A stretch of DNA of 64,000 nt from Lacihabitans soyangensis (GTDB taxonomy: Bacteria; Bacteroidota; Bacteroidia; Cytophagales; Spirosomataceae). Position numbers and translations under genes: made by a program. Shown in pieces: positions 25,207 through 36,558 of this stretch. The notes under the pieces were generated by a model. It saw only the letters and a program-made list of their open reading frames with translations, was not told the origin of the DNA and ran no database searches. Within the stretch, counting starts at the first letter, position 1, and each line of letters begins with the position of its first letter. Location of the stretch: contig NZ_RJUF01000007.1 in NCBI RefSeq assembly GCF_024343775.1, forward strand, positions 37,253-101,252, given 5' to 3'.

Positions 25207-26904
25207 ATGGCCAAGCTCTCACTTCAAAACTTTGGTAAACATTTCTCCGATGAGGCTAAACTTTGGGCTACCAAGTGTGCGGTACGTGAGTGTGATGAAG
25301 AAACAAAAGGCAGCTTTGTGGCTTTTGTAGATCAAGGTGAACAATCTTTCGATGTTGGAGTAGCCCTCAATGCGAAACAAGAAATACTATCCACCATTTG
25401 TGATTGCCCGAAGGGCGACAGTCTGTGTGCCCATAAATTTGCCTTACTTTCTCATATTTCGAATAATGCAAAAGTGGCCCCGCCACAGCTGGCAAAAAAT
25501 AAAATTTCTCCATTAGAGCGAGTTTTTTCAGAAATAAGTCATGAAGAACTTAAGACTTGGCTACTAAAAGCATTTGAAAAAGACAAAGCCTTGCAGGCCG
25601 AATTCATCCAAGATTTTACTCCTGTCGAGCAAAAGCTTTTGACGCAGCAAGAACTCGAAAAAAAACTCAAAGAGCTACTTAAAGCTGTAATCGGAAGCAA
25701 AAAGAAAGTCGAAACTCCAGATTTCAAAAAAGCCATGTCGCTTTGGGAAAATTTCGCAATGAATCATGTAAAAATCTATCTCAATAAACCCACGCTCAAT
25801 CTTCACTTCGAACAACTTGACCTGTTGTATAAAGCCATGTCTAGCCAGGTGTCTATACTGATGACCAAAAGCTACACGAGCTATTTTAATATTCAGAAAA
25901 AAATAGAGGCACAAATAGCATTAACAATCAACGGCTTACCAACCGAAGAAGAGTTCACATTGGCAGTAGAGATACTTGCATTTCATTTGGTCACCTCTCA
26001 AGGCTTTGATTCCGCCATGTTAAAGATTTTGCTCAGAATTTTTGAAAAAGCAAGCGAAAGAGGCAAAATACAAATCACCGATTTGATATTAGAGCAATAC
26101 AAAAAGTTTCATGTCAATACCAAATTTGGAGACAAATACTTCACACATGTGGCCTACATGATGGTAGATACCACTCAGGCATTTGACAAATATGAAGACT
26201 ATTTACTACCCATAAGCTACGACAACGACTTCAACGTAGATTTGATAGGTAAACTAGTAGAGCATAAAAAATTTGAGAAGGCCATCGAACTTTGTAATGT
26301 CATAGTCAGAAATAACTATTATGCGGAGTATAACTTTCCTTATTGGGCCTTCCTAAAAAAGTTGTATATACTCACAAAACAACCAGAGAAGTCGCGTGAA
26401 ATAAAGAAACAAATGGTGCCATTTACAGGCAATTTTGAGGATTTTTTGGAAGTTTATGAAAGCATAGAAGACGAAGGCGAAAAGAAAAGCTATCGAGTGA
26501 ACCTTCTAACCAAATTCAGGTCACATTCGCAAGTTGGCAATTTCACTACTACGGATTTGTTCTGCATCAAACTGGCAGGATACGAGAAAAACTATAACAA
26601 ACTCATAGAATATCTGGTAGACTACCGACACATACAATTCTATATGCCATATTTGGAAGAAATGTTGTATCAGAACAAAAAGAAAACCTTTCTTAATATT
26701 ATCAATTACTTCAAATATACAACGGCTGGATTAAAACCAGAGTTATTCAAAGCAGAGAAAGAATGTTATTTACCAGTATACCAATTACTTTGCAAATTCT
26801 TTCCCGAAGACGAACTGACTATTTTTCTCAGACATCACCTGCCGTCTCACCAAAAAATATCACCTGATTCTTTGGTGTATTTTATATCCAAAAACCTGAT
26901 TTAG
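25207..26904 (+). CDS. SWIM zinc-finger domain protein
   Basis: I use the ATG at 25207 (565 residues) because the promoter box lies between it and the earlier possible start. The N-terminal domain carries a SWIM zinc finger: C65-x-C67, then C74-x-H76 (ICDCPKGDSLCAHKF). The rest is predominantly helical with repeated hydrophobic patterns like TPR or ARM solenoids, and no catalytic motif. In bacteria, stand-alone SWIM proteins are often encoded next to SNF2 helicases or MoxR/VWA genes, but none is visible here. It is cytoplasmic; the function is unknown. Confidence 0.82.
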   Translation: MAKLSLQNFGKHFSDEAKLWATKCAVRECDEETKGSFVAFVDQGEQSFDVGVALNAKQEILSTICDCPKGDSLCAHKFALLSHISNNAKVAPPQLAKNKISPLERVFSEISHEELKTWLLKAFEKDKALQAEFIQDFTPVEQKLLTQQELEKKLKELLKAVIGSKKKVETPDFKKAMSLWENFAMNHVKIYLNKPTLNLHFEQLDLLYKAMSSQVSILMTKSYTSYFNIQKKIEAQIALTINGLPTEEEFTLAVEILAFHLVTSQGFDSAMLKILLRIFEKASERGKIQITDLILEQYKKFHVNTKFGDKYFTHVAYMMVDTTQAFDKYEDYLLPISYDNDFNVDLIGKLVEHKKFEKAIELCNVIVRNNYYAEYNFPYWAFLKKLYILTKQPEKSREIKKQMVPFTGNFEDFLEVYESIEDEGEKKSYRVNLLTKFRSHSQVGNFTTTDLFCIKLAGYEKNYNKLIEYLVDYRHIQFYMPYLEEMLYQNKKKTFLNIINYFKYTTAGLKPELFKAEKECYLPVYQLLCKFFPEDELTIFLRHHLPSHQKISPDSLVYFISKNLI

Positions 26905-26906
26905 AA

Positions 26907-29816
26907 TCAATTGCAGCCACCAACCTCGGCCCTAAAAACCGTACCTTGGTCGGCCAGAAAGCCTTGATTGAGCTCAATTGAACGTGCATTATAAGTGGCC
27001 CTAGTGCCTGTCCCTGTTACCAAATTGGTGGCCGTAATCTTGCCTCCCACCCCACTGGCCGCAGTTTTGGCTACATTCCCGGACGAAATATTGTCTGCTG
27101 GGTTTACGAGCGTGAGGGTTGTAGAACATGGGTTGGCAATAATGGTAACTGGTTTAGAATTGTTGCTAAACAACAAACAGTTTCCTAATCCATAGGCCTG
27201 TTCTATTGAATTTCCAATCAAAGTGTTGGTATTAAATCCATTGGCATACATCAATCCATAAATCCTGTAAGTTCCGGCAGAAGTTCCCATGAAATTAGAT
27301 GATGGTGATACATCTGTTATAAGATTTGTACTTTGGTTTACTGCTGTGTAGGTGTAAGAGAAACCTGGGGGGTCTGAAAGTACTTCGTAAACATCTCCTG
27401 AGCCAGAAATTGACAAAGTTATGTTATTTGGGCCATATAAAGGATTAATCAAAATGTAATATGTTTGGCATTCATTTAGTTGCATAGAGCGGCTTGAGAC
27501 CCAGCCAATATTTCCATAGGAATTACTTCCGATGAAGTTGGAGCAATTATAAGCATTGTTGCTAAATACACTAAATGGCTGAAAATCTGAACCATTATCG
27601 CCATCGGCACGTATGCTATAGGAACCGGCTTTAGAAACTCGGAATGTAAATAATATGGATGACCTGTTACCTGGATTTTGACAGGTAGTAAAACTATTGC
27701 TTGTGTAATTTACCAAAGGCCTACTGGAAGTTGGGCTTGCAACCAAAATTTTAGTGTTATTGAGAATTAAGTTTCCAGTTACCCTTGACATTCCCAAATT
27801 CAAAGTTAAATTCCCCTGCTGAGCCGAAACAGGCGTTTCTGAACAAATAAAAGAACCCTTGACAAGGCATGTTGATGTTATGTTGAAATTAACGTCAGAA
27901 GCATCAAAAAATTCAGCAGTCGTACTGTTATTGCTGGCTACAATAATTCTGGCTGTTGAGCTCGCAGGTACATTGGAGGGACTGGTAACTGACTGACTGC
28001 CATCGTTAGGTGTCGAAGCTGATAACGTAAATGGAAACGAGCCTCCACCATCAATAGAAAGCAAAATTTTCACATTCGGACTTAGTAAATTGGTACTGTT
28101 AACTGCCCAAGTAATTGTATGTGATGCACCAGCTGCTAATGAAACAGCAGTATTAGGCGATGTAACCGATAGCGGGCCTCTGCTTGCATCAACAGTTACT
28201 ACCACAGCGTCACAATGTACACCTCCTCCACCATTTTTACTATCCCTTGCCGTAAGCCTGAAATTCAAGGCCCGACTTACATTTGGCAAATCCTCGCCTT
28301 CTTCATCCGCAGGATTATTAACATTATTTAATACAAAACTCATGTTTGGAAATATTCTCTCTCCAGAAGTAGACTGTTTACTTCGGAAAAGCGGGGCAGT
28401 CGAACTATTAACAGCACTAATTCCTGTCGAATTAGCCGTATGACCAATCCTAGAGGTGTCCGAGACTGCTGCATTGTCAAGCTGTTCCCAAGTATATGTC
28501 AAAGGATCATTATTTGCATCAGTAGCTGTTCCTTTAAGCTTAAAAGGTGTGTTTCTTGGTATTGTAAAATCTGAACCTGCATTAGCAATTGGGGCCGTAT
28601 TTCCAGTTGCACCAATGGTACCACAAGTACCTCCTTTATTAGTAGCCGTATTTACTACATATAAGGACATCCTTTCCAAAGAATTGGTATGAAAATAGCC
28701 GGTAGGTGAGCCGGATAAATCAAACTTTGGTAAAAAACAAGTACCAAAATAAGACATGATAGTGCTGCCACTTCCGGGCTCAAAAGCAGTGGTGGCTGAC
28801 CTATTTCCAATACTGCAATTACCTGAACTCGCACCATTGAAGGTATGTGGAGCATCAAACTGATGACCCAATTCATGAGCAAAAAGCAAAATACCATTGG
28901 CGGTGGTACTGCCTGACCAACCTCGTCCTTTATTGCTGGTATTACAAACAACTCCTAAACTTGCCACTCCACCACCTGAATTGTGTAAACAGTGACCCAA
29001 ATCATAATTGCCATTTCCAAATCGAGAATTTAACTCTGTTTGAACAGTTGTGAGGTTTTGATAATATCCGCCTACTCCATTAACGGGAAACGTGGCCTCT
29101 GTTTTTCTATAAAAAAAATTACCATTAGATGGATTATTAGGCGAAACTAAGGTCATTCTTACTGCCAATTCTTTCTCATATAAAGCATTCAGGTTGTTAA
29201 CAATGGCTACAATCTCGTCATTTACTCCTGCATCATCTATAAAGTCTGCATAAAACTCATTCGTTACTATTAAAGCCAATCGGTATGTTTTTAGCGTGCT
29301 GCCATAGCTGTAGTTCAGTATTCCTCTTGTTTCACCTACTCTTCCATTTTTTATTTGCCCTTCTATTACATTATCGCATGGTTGCGGGCTTTTTTTCTGC
29401 TCATACACTTGATAATCATTACTCAGCAATGAACCCGTGGCTTTTTCTACAATAATCGTACGGCCATTATCCAATATACTGGCCATCAATTTATCTTTAC
29501 TCAGTGTAACTCTACAGGTCACCATTGGATCACCTACCCTCTCTCCATAATAAGTTTTGATGTCTGTTTTAGAGCCTTCAGGAACGATGAAGTACTCCAC
29601 CATTCTAAAATCGGCATTTTGACCATCCAACATCGGCAAGTTTACGATAACCTCAGATTTACCAACATTACCAATACCCAATACATTTTCAGTTTTTGAA
29701 ATTCGAAGTTTTTGAGATAAGCCTGCAAAATCTAAAGTAACTTTTTGGGGCGTACTTTGAGAAAATGACGCAAAAGCACATAGCATCAGCAGGATACTCA
29801 AGGTATTTTTTTTCAT
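26907..29816 (-). CDS. secreted reprolysin-like (M12B-type) zinc metalloprotease
   Basis: The 969-residue protein has a signal peptide (to about ASFSQ), a propeptide-like region, then a metzincin catalytic domain with H314-E315-x2-H318-x5-H324 (AHELGHQFDAPH) and a downstream turn Met in STIMSYFG. Later come a PKD/Ig-like segment (PIANAGSDFTIPRNTPFKLKG, split), another beta domain and a C-terminal 3-coathanger-stack domain (KITATNLVTG ... RSIELNQGFLADQGTVF). Proteins of this plan are exported and digest extracellular protein. It converges with the SWIM gene with 2 bases between stops. Confidence 0.91.
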   Translation of the reverse strand: MKKNTLSILLMLCAFASFSQSTPQKVTLDFAGLSQKLRISKTENVLGIGNVGKSEVIVNLPMLDGQNADFRMVEYFIVPEGSKTDIKTYYGERVGDPMVTCRVTLSKDKLMASILDNGRTIIVEKATGSLLSNDYQVYEQKKSPQPCDNVIEGQIKNGRVGETRGILNYSYGSTLKTYRLALIVTNEFYADFIDDAGVNDEIVAIVNNLNALYEKELAVRMTLVSPNNPSNGNFFYRKTEATFPVNGVGGYYQNLTTVQTELNSRFGNGNYDLGHCLHNSGGGVASLGVVCNTSNKGRGWSGSTTANGILLFAHELGHQFDAPHTFNGASSGNCSIGNRSATTAFEPGSGSTIMSYFGTCFLPKFDLSGSPTGYFHTNSLERMSLYVVNTATNKGGTCGTIGATGNTAPIANAGSDFTIPRNTPFKLKGTATDANNDPLTYTWEQLDNAAVSDTSRIGHTANSTGISAVNSSTAPLFRSKQSTSGERIFPNMSFVLNNVNNPADEEGEDLPNVSRALNFRLTARDSKNGGGGVHCDAVVVTVDASRGPLSVTSPNTAVSLAAGASHTITWAVNSTNLLSPNVKILLSIDGGGSFPFTLSASTPNDGSQSVTSPSNVPASSTARIIVASNNSTTAEFFDASDVNFNITSTCLVKGSFICSETPVSAQQGNLTLNLGMSRVTGNLILNNTKILVASPTSSRPLVNYTSNSFTTCQNPGNRSSILFTFRVSKAGSYSIRADGDNGSDFQPFSVFSNNAYNCSNFIGSNSYGNIGWVSSRSMQLNECQTYYILINPLYGPNNITLSISGSGDVYEVLSDPPGFSYTYTAVNQSTNLITDVSPSSNFMGTSAGTYRIYGLMYANGFNTNTLIGNSIEQAYGLGNCLLFSNNSKPVTIIANPCSTTLTLVNPADNISSGNVAKTAASGVGGKITATNLVTGTGTRATYNARSIELNQGFLADQGTVFRAEVGGCN

Positions 29817-29940
29817 GGAGAAGTTTATATTAGGAAAACCAATAATCGTTGGAAAGTTAATAAATTCATTTAAAAAATTAAAATATTCTCAAACAATTAG
29901 GTGGTAACACATCATTTTATCCAGATTTTTCCTTTTTGCT
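29817..29940. other. AT-rich gap, no gene seen
   Basis: The 124 bases separate two minus-strand genes and probably hold the protease promoter. I saw no exact -7 box and no clear terminator. Confidence 0.35.
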
Positions 29941-32214
<2,274 letters not shown>

Positions 32215-32231
32215 ATTTAAGGTATTTGAAC

Positions 32232-32239
32232 CAAAAATA
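32232..32239 (-). promoter_or_regulatory. TAnnTTTG -7 box for the YdeP-like gene
   Basis: The minus strand reads TATTTTTG here, 17 bases before the ATG at 32214. No good -33 element is visible, so this is tentative. Confidence 0.35.
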
Positions 32240-32267
32240 AGCTTTTGTTTTGAAAAGGATTAAAAAA

Positions 32268-32675
32268 TCACGGACACTTTTTCACCAACACTTTTTCATC
32301 TTTTCGATAGTTGTATATTCCCAAATGAGTACCATCCGTTTTTTTAGTTATCTCTACTATTAATAAATCCTGATTTTGTGTGAATCTGAAATTAGCGGTA
32401 TAAGTATATTTTGCGGGATCATAGTCTTCAGGAATATTGCCAAACTGCTGAATGTAAGTCCCCTCCCTTAAAAAAACTGCAGTGTTTTCATTTGAAATAT
32501 CTTGATTTATCTCTGCAATTCCGCATGTAAAATTAAAGATTGCCTTTTCGGTGTTGATCATCAAGTCAGTATTTTCATTTTCGTTTCCCCAAATTCCAGA
32601 AAGTTTCACCGCACTGATTGTATTTTGAGAACACGAACCCAAACTTAGGAAAACCAACAGAATAAAATATTTCAT
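32268..32675 (-). CDS. small lipoprotein of unknown function
   Basis: The 135-residue protein has a lipoprotein signal (MKYFILLVFLSLGSC, lipobox Cys15). The mature part begins with VKLSGIWGNENENTDLMIN and looks like a small beta-barrel of the lipocalin-like kind; the GxW near the start is suggestive only. It carries one cysteine in FTCGIAE and one near the C terminus. It lies 53 bases upstream of the YdeP-like gene on the same strand; cotranscription is possible but that gene has its own candidate promoter. Confidence 0.75.
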   Translation of the reverse strand: MKYFILLVFLSLGSCSQNTISAVKLSGIWGNENENTDLMINTEKAIFNFTCGIAEINQDISNENTAVFLREGTYIQQFGNIPEDYDPAKYTYTANFRFTQNQDLLIVEITKKTDGTHLGIYNYRKDEKVLVKKCP

Positions 32676-32745
32676 AAAAATTTCTTTATACTAAATTAGG
32701 ACTCCAAATTAGAGATAAAAGTTGGAGCAAAATATTTTTCAAAAA

Positions 32746-32783
32746 AACTAACGAAATAGTTGCAAAACTAAAATAATAGTTTT
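32746..32783 (+). promoter_or_regulatory. two BlaI/MecI-type operator dyads, ACTA-N6-TAGT
   Basis: AACTA-ACGAAA-TAGTT spans 32746-32761 and AAAACTA-AAATAA-TAGTTTT spans 32764-32783. Both have the core ACTA, six bases, TAGT, the same geometry as the staphylococcal mec operator core. Their centres are 20 bases apart, about two helical turns. The first overlaps the -33 element and the second fills the promoter spacer, just upstream of a BlaI-family repressor gene. Confidence 0.75.
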
Positions 32784-32790
32784 AAGTTTG
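32760..32790 (+). promoter_or_regulatory. promoter of the blaI-M56-TonB operon
   Basis: TTG at 32760-32762 and TAAGTTTG at 32783-32790 are separated by 20 bases, a good fit to the Bacteroidota -33/-7 promoter. The operator dyads overlap it, so repressor binding would block the polymerase. Confidence 0.7.
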
Positions 32791-32811
32791 GTTAAACAAA
32801 AATATCTAGTG

Positions 32812-33186
32812 ATGAATTTAAAAGAATTAACCAAAGCCGAAGAAGAAATAATGCAAGTACTGTGGCAGCAAGGAAGTGCCTTTGTAAAGGACGTTTTAGA
32901 AGTGTTGCCTGAACCAAAACCTGCCTACAATACAGTTTCTACCATTATCAGAATACTTGAAACCAAGGGATTCGTAAAACATATTGCCTATGGAAAAACC
33001 CACCAGTATTATCCCGCAGTGACCAAAGAAGACTACCGAGCGTTTGTGACCAACAAGCTTCGAGCTGGTTATTTCGACAATTCCGCCCGTGCTATGATGT
33101 CGTTTTTTATGGAAAACGAACAAATAGACCTCAAAGAAGCTGATGAAATTTTGAAAATGATAGAAGAAATGAAAAAACGGCAATAA
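32812..33186 (+). CDS. BlaI/MecI/CopY-family transcriptional repressor
   Basis: I start at the ATG at 32812 (124 residues), the usual family start (MNLKELTKAEEEIMQVLW); an earlier TTG would begin inside the promoter. The winged helix includes AYNTVSTIIRILETKGFVKH (in segments) and YGKTHQYYPAVTKEDY, and the C-terminal helices form the dimer interface. BlaI proteins are released from DNA when an M56 membrane protease senses a signal and causes their cleavage. Two such proteases follow directly, the first two bases after this stop codon. Confidence 0.94.
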   Translation: MNLKELTKAEEEIMQVLWQQGSAFVKDVLEVLPEPKPAYNTVSTIIRILETKGFVKHIAYGKTHQYYPAVTKEDYRAFVTNKLRAGYFDNSARAMMSFFMENEQIDLKEADEILKMIEEMKKRQ

Positions 33187-33188
33187 TT

Positions 33189-34451
33189 ATGGAAAAGCTA
33201 ATCCCGTTCGTCCAAATCAACTTATTTTTAGTGGTTTTTTATGCCATTTACTGGTTGTTTCTCCGCAAAGAAACCTTCCATCAGGTCAACAGGTTTTACC
33301 TGATTGGCAGCAGTGTCATTTCCGTATTACTACCATTTGCCGACCTCAGTTCAGTGAAAACCTGGGCTCTGGCTGGGCAAATTCAAAGCCTAATTTATGA
33401 ATATGACCTACCTGAGTTGGTGGTCTCCCAAAACACGCAACATAAACTCAACTGGGTGCTGATTATCAGCATTCTGTACCTCACTATTGTCGCTTTTTTA
33501 TTTTTAAAATTGGCGTTTGGTGTGGCCAGAGCTTATGCCATCATTCAGTCGCCAAGTTTTAATGAAAGCAATGCATTTTCGTTTTTTGGAGTAATTAAAA
33601 TTGATAAAAAACTTCCTCATTTCCGGACTATACGGGCTCATGAACGGGTGCATACCATCCAGTTGCATTTCCTCGATTTGTTCTTCTTTGAGTTACTCAC
33701 TACGGTATTTTGGTGCAATCCGGTGGTTTATCTTTATAGAGCCACCATCAAAAACCTTCATGAGTTTTTGGCCGACGAAGAAGCCAGCCGCACATTGCCT
33801 ACTGTGGCCGACTACGCCACACTTTTGCTCAGCAAACAATTCAAAATAGCCCCTGAGCATCTTTTTGTTCAGCAATTTCATAAAAAATCGACCTTGAAAA
33901 TAAGGATTCAGATGCTCTTGAAAGGAAAATCGAACAATTGGGCGATCTTGAAATATGGTGTGGTGGCTCCTATCCTATTCTTGGCCGTTTTGGTCAGTTC
34001 GGTTTCATGTTCGGATGTAACCATTGACAAACCAGTGACCATTGACATTTTAGAGAGTGCTAAGGTAGTCGCACCTCCTCCTCCGCCGCCGCCACCTATT
34101 GCAAGACTTTCAAGCTCAGAAAATGTTGGATCTAAACCAATCTTCACCGCTGTGGAACAGAGTCCTGAATTTTTTGGAGGGCAGACGGAAATGTACAAAT
34201 ATTTGGGTCAAAACATCCAATATCCTGCAGACGCTCAGAGAGCTAATGTTTCGGGAAAAGTATTTGTAAAGTTTATTGTGGAGGATGATGGAAGCATAGG
34301 TAACGTAGAAGTCATGAAAGGAATAGGCTTTGGCTGCGATGAAGAAGCCATAAGGGTAGTAAAAAGCATGCCTCGTTGGAAACCAGGGGTTCAAAACGGC
34401 AAAAATGTGAGAGTATACTACAACATGCCGATTGTCTACAGACTCGATTAA
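33189..34451 (+). CDS. BlaR1-like M56 membrane metalloprotease with TonB C-terminal domain
   Basis: The 420-residue protein has membrane helices near 5-25, 35-50, 88-115 and 255-273. Between the third and fourth is the M56 zinc site H151-E-R-V-H155 with a downstream acidic HEFLADEEAS (191-200). After the last helix comes a proline-rich stretch (eight Pro at 296-303) and a periplasmic TonB_C domain (about 318-420: VKFIVEDDGSIGNVEV, MPRWKPGVQNGKNVRV, NMPIVYRLD). It therefore replaces the beta-lactam sensor of BlaR1 with a TonB domain. It probably cleaves or triggers loss of the BlaI repressor on an envelope signal. Confidence 0.92.
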   Translation: MEKLIPFVQINLFLVVFYAIYWLFLRKETFHQVNRFYLIGSSVISVLLPFADLSSVKTWALAGQIQSLIYEYDLPELVVSQNTQHKLNWVLIISILYLTIVAFLFLKLAFGVARAYAIIQSPSFNESNAFSFFGVIKIDKKLPHFRTIRAHERVHTIQLHFLDLFFFELLTTVFWCNPVVYLYRATIKNLHEFLADEEASRTLPTVADYATLLLSKQFKIAPEHLFVQQFHKKSTLKIRIQMLLKGKSNNWAILKYGVVAPILFLAVLVSSVSCSDVTIDKPVTIDILESAKVVAPPPPPPPPIARLSSSENVGSKPIFTAVEQSPEFFGGQTEMYKYLGQNIQYPADAQRANVSGKVFVKFIVEDDGSIGNVEVMKGIGFGCDEEAIRVVKSMPRWKPGVQNGKNVRVYYNMPIVYRLD

Positions 34452-34460
34452 GCTATCAAT

Positions 34461-36095
34461 ATGGAATTACTCGCCTATATTCTGAAAGCCAATCTGTTTT
34501 TGGTCATTTTCTATGGTTTCTATTTTGTTTTTTTCAGAAAAGAAACTTTCCACAAGGCCAACCGATATTTTTTGGTTGCGGGAGCTATGCTTGCTTTGGT
34601 TTTGCCATTTGTGAAGTCTAGCAAAATGCAAAAACCCGAATTAGTTTCAGCTGAAATACAGGCTTTAGCCAATGATTTGTACTTCCAGAGCGAAGAATTG
34701 GTTGTAAGCCCAATTGTTGAAACTTACAGCTATCTTGACATTTTTCAATGGCTCTATTTGGTAGGTTTGATTGTGACAGGATTGGTATTTTTGGTTAAAA
34801 TTTTGAAAACATTTTTTTGGTTAAAATCAAATAAAAACGCAAATGGAACGGCTTTTTCTTTTCTTGGTAAAATATTTATTGATAATCACTTAGAGCTAAG
34901 GTCCGTTATATTTCGACACGAAGATATTCATGTAAAGCAAAAGCATTTTTTGGACTTGATATTCTTTGAAATGCTGCAGATAATCTTTTGGTTTAATCCT
35001 GTTATCTATTTCTATAAAAAGTCTATCGCTATTATTCATGAGTTTTTAGCTGACGAGGAAGCCAGTAAAATTGCCCAAGACAAAATAGCCTATGCCAGTC
35101 TTTTGGTAAGCAAACAGTTTAGTATTCAACCTGCTACTGTATTCACCCAACATTTTTTTAATCATTCAACACTTAAATCTCGAATTATCATGTTATCAAA
35201 AAATCCTTCTAAAAAAACAGCCCTACTGAAATTTGGCCTGCTGGCACCAGCCTTCTTTGTGATGTTGGCTATTAGTTCGTTTACAATTGTGGATAACCCA
35301 AAATTGGAGAATGTATTGACCAAATTGGAGGAACAACCTTTAAAAGTGGAGGAAATTACCCACATTGATTCGCCAAAATCTGAAATTAAATCGGATACTA
35401 CAAAACCATCACAAATTGAGGAAATATTTACGACTGTTGACCAAAATCCAGAATATCCAGGAGGGATGTCGGCCATGTACAGATATTTAGGTCAAAATAT
35501 TATTTATCCAGGAAAAGCACAAAAAGCCAATATTCAAGGTAAAGTACATGTAAAATTCGTCATAAAATCCGATGGTAAAATTGACAATATCAACATAGTA
35601 AAAAGCGTCAGTCCTGAACTTGATAATGAAGCCATGAGAGTAGTTCAAAATATGCCCGATTGGCACCCAGCAATTCAGAATGGCAAATCTGTTTCTGTTT
35701 ATTATAATTTGCCCATTTCTTTCAAGCTGGAGGAAAGAGAAAGAAAAGAACTTGAAGGTAAAGAACTTGTGGTAGTTGGATACTCACCTGAAGAAACTTC
35801 TCAACAATCTGTTGAATCCAAAAAACCTTCCATGATTGGTTTGAATAGAGACAATAAAACAGAAGCCCAAATCCAATTTAAAGGCAACACCACTTATTCA
35901 GAAAAAGGGTTGATTTTCGTAAATGATATAGAAATACTGGATAAGAAAATGGACTTCATTAGCCCAAATTCAATTGAAAGTGTAAGTGTACTTAGAAGCG
36001 AAGAAGCAATAAAAGCATATGGCCCAAGAGCCAAAGACGGTGTTATTTTGATAAAAACCAAAACCAATTTTATCAAAACTAATGAGAAGAAATAG
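34461..36095 (+). CDS. second M56 metalloprotease with TonB_C domain and SusC-plug-like C-terminal extension
   Basis: The 544-residue protein is a paralogue of its upstream neighbour: FRKETFHKANRYF, zinc site H153-E-D-I-H157, HEFLADEEASK and a last membrane helix near 257-273. A TonB_C domain covers about 322-424. Unlike its neighbour it continues with a linker and then residues about 484-536, which resemble the C-terminal end of a SusC plug (IESVSVLRSEEAIKAYGPRA, then KDGVILIKTK). It has no barrel. It starts 9 bases after the first M56 gene and overlaps the next gene by 14 bases. Confidence 0.9.
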   Translation: MELLAYILKANLFLVIFYGFYFVFFRKETFHKANRYFLVAGAMLALVLPFVKSSKMQKPELVSAEIQALANDLYFQSEELVVSPIVETYSYLDIFQWLYLVGLIVTGLVFLVKILKTFFWLKSNKNANGTAFSFLGKIFIDNHLELRSVIFRHEDIHVKQKHFLDLIFFEMLQIIFWFNPVIYFYKKSIAIIHEFLADEEASKIAQDKIAYASLLVSKQFSIQPATVFTQHFFNHSTLKSRIIMLSKNPSKKTALLKFGLLAPAFFVMLAISSFTIVDNPKLENVLTKLEEQPLKVEEITHIDSPKSEIKSDTTKPSQIEEIFTTVDQNPEYPGGMSAMYRYLGQNIIYPGKAQKANIQGKVHVKFVIKSDGKIDNINIVKSVSPELDNEAMRVVQNMPDWHPAIQNGKSVSVYYNLPISFKLEERERKELEGKELVVVGYSPEETSQQSVESKKPSMIGLNRDNKTEAQIQFKGNTTYSEKGLIFVNDIEILDKKMDFISPNSIESVSVLRSEEAIKAYGPRAKDGVILIKTKTNFIKTNEKK

Positions 36096-36495
36096 GTTCT
36101 TATTGGTAGTCTATTTCTGTTTCATGACAACCTTATGTTTTGGAAATGAGGTTGTTTCTGATACCCTTAAAAATCCCAAAGACCACCCCAATGATATTAT
36201 TTTTATAAGCGTGGTTGATAAATGGCCAGAATACATTGGCGGACAAAAAGAAATGTACAAATTCATATCTGAAAACGTTAACCAAGCCGTAGCCACCAAA
36301 AAAGGAATGGTAAACCTGAGATTTGTGATAGAAAAAGACGGCTCTATCGGCGATGTAGAAATTTTGCGTAGTTTATGCCCAACCTGTGATGAAGAAGCCA
36401 AAAGAGTAATAAAACTAATGCCCAAATGGAAACCTGGACAAGTGAATTATAGACATGTCCGTTGCTATTACCACATGCCGATTGTGTTTAAATAA
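36082..36495 (+). CDS. stand-alone secreted TonB C-terminal domain protein
   Basis: The 137-residue protein has a signal peptide (MRRNRFLLVVYFCFMTTLCFG) rather than a TonB-type membrane anchor. The rest is a single TonB_C domain closely similar to those of the two preceding proteins (WPEYIGGQKEMYKFISENV, RFVIEKDGSIGDVEI, LMPKWKPGQVNYRHVR). Its start overlaps the second M56 gene by 14 bases, so translation is probably coupled. Without an anchor it cannot transmit energy alone; it may bind the M56 proteins or receptor plugs as a soluble competitor or adaptor, which is inference. Confidence 0.88.
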   Translation: MRRNRFLLVVYFCFMTTLCFGNEVVSDTLKNPKDHPNDIIFISVVDKWPEYIGGQKEMYKFISENVNQAVATKKGMVNLRFVIEKDGSIGDVEILRSLCPTCDEEAKRVIKLMPKWKPGQVNYRHVRCYYHMPIVFK

Positions 36496-36532
36496 AAAAG
36501 CAGATTAGAAGTTTTGATGTTTCTAATCTGCT
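36496..36532 (-). terminator. hairpin terminator between convergent tonB-domain and phnA genes
   Basis: AGCAGATTAGAA (36499-36510) pairs perfectly with TTCTAATCTGCT (36521-36532) across a 10-base loop. The T run (AAAAAA on the plus strand at 36494-36499) serves minus-strand transcription from phnA. The stem may also stop plus-strand transcripts. Confidence 0.8.
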
Positions 36533-36558
36533 CCAAATAAAATCTAAATAAAATAAAA

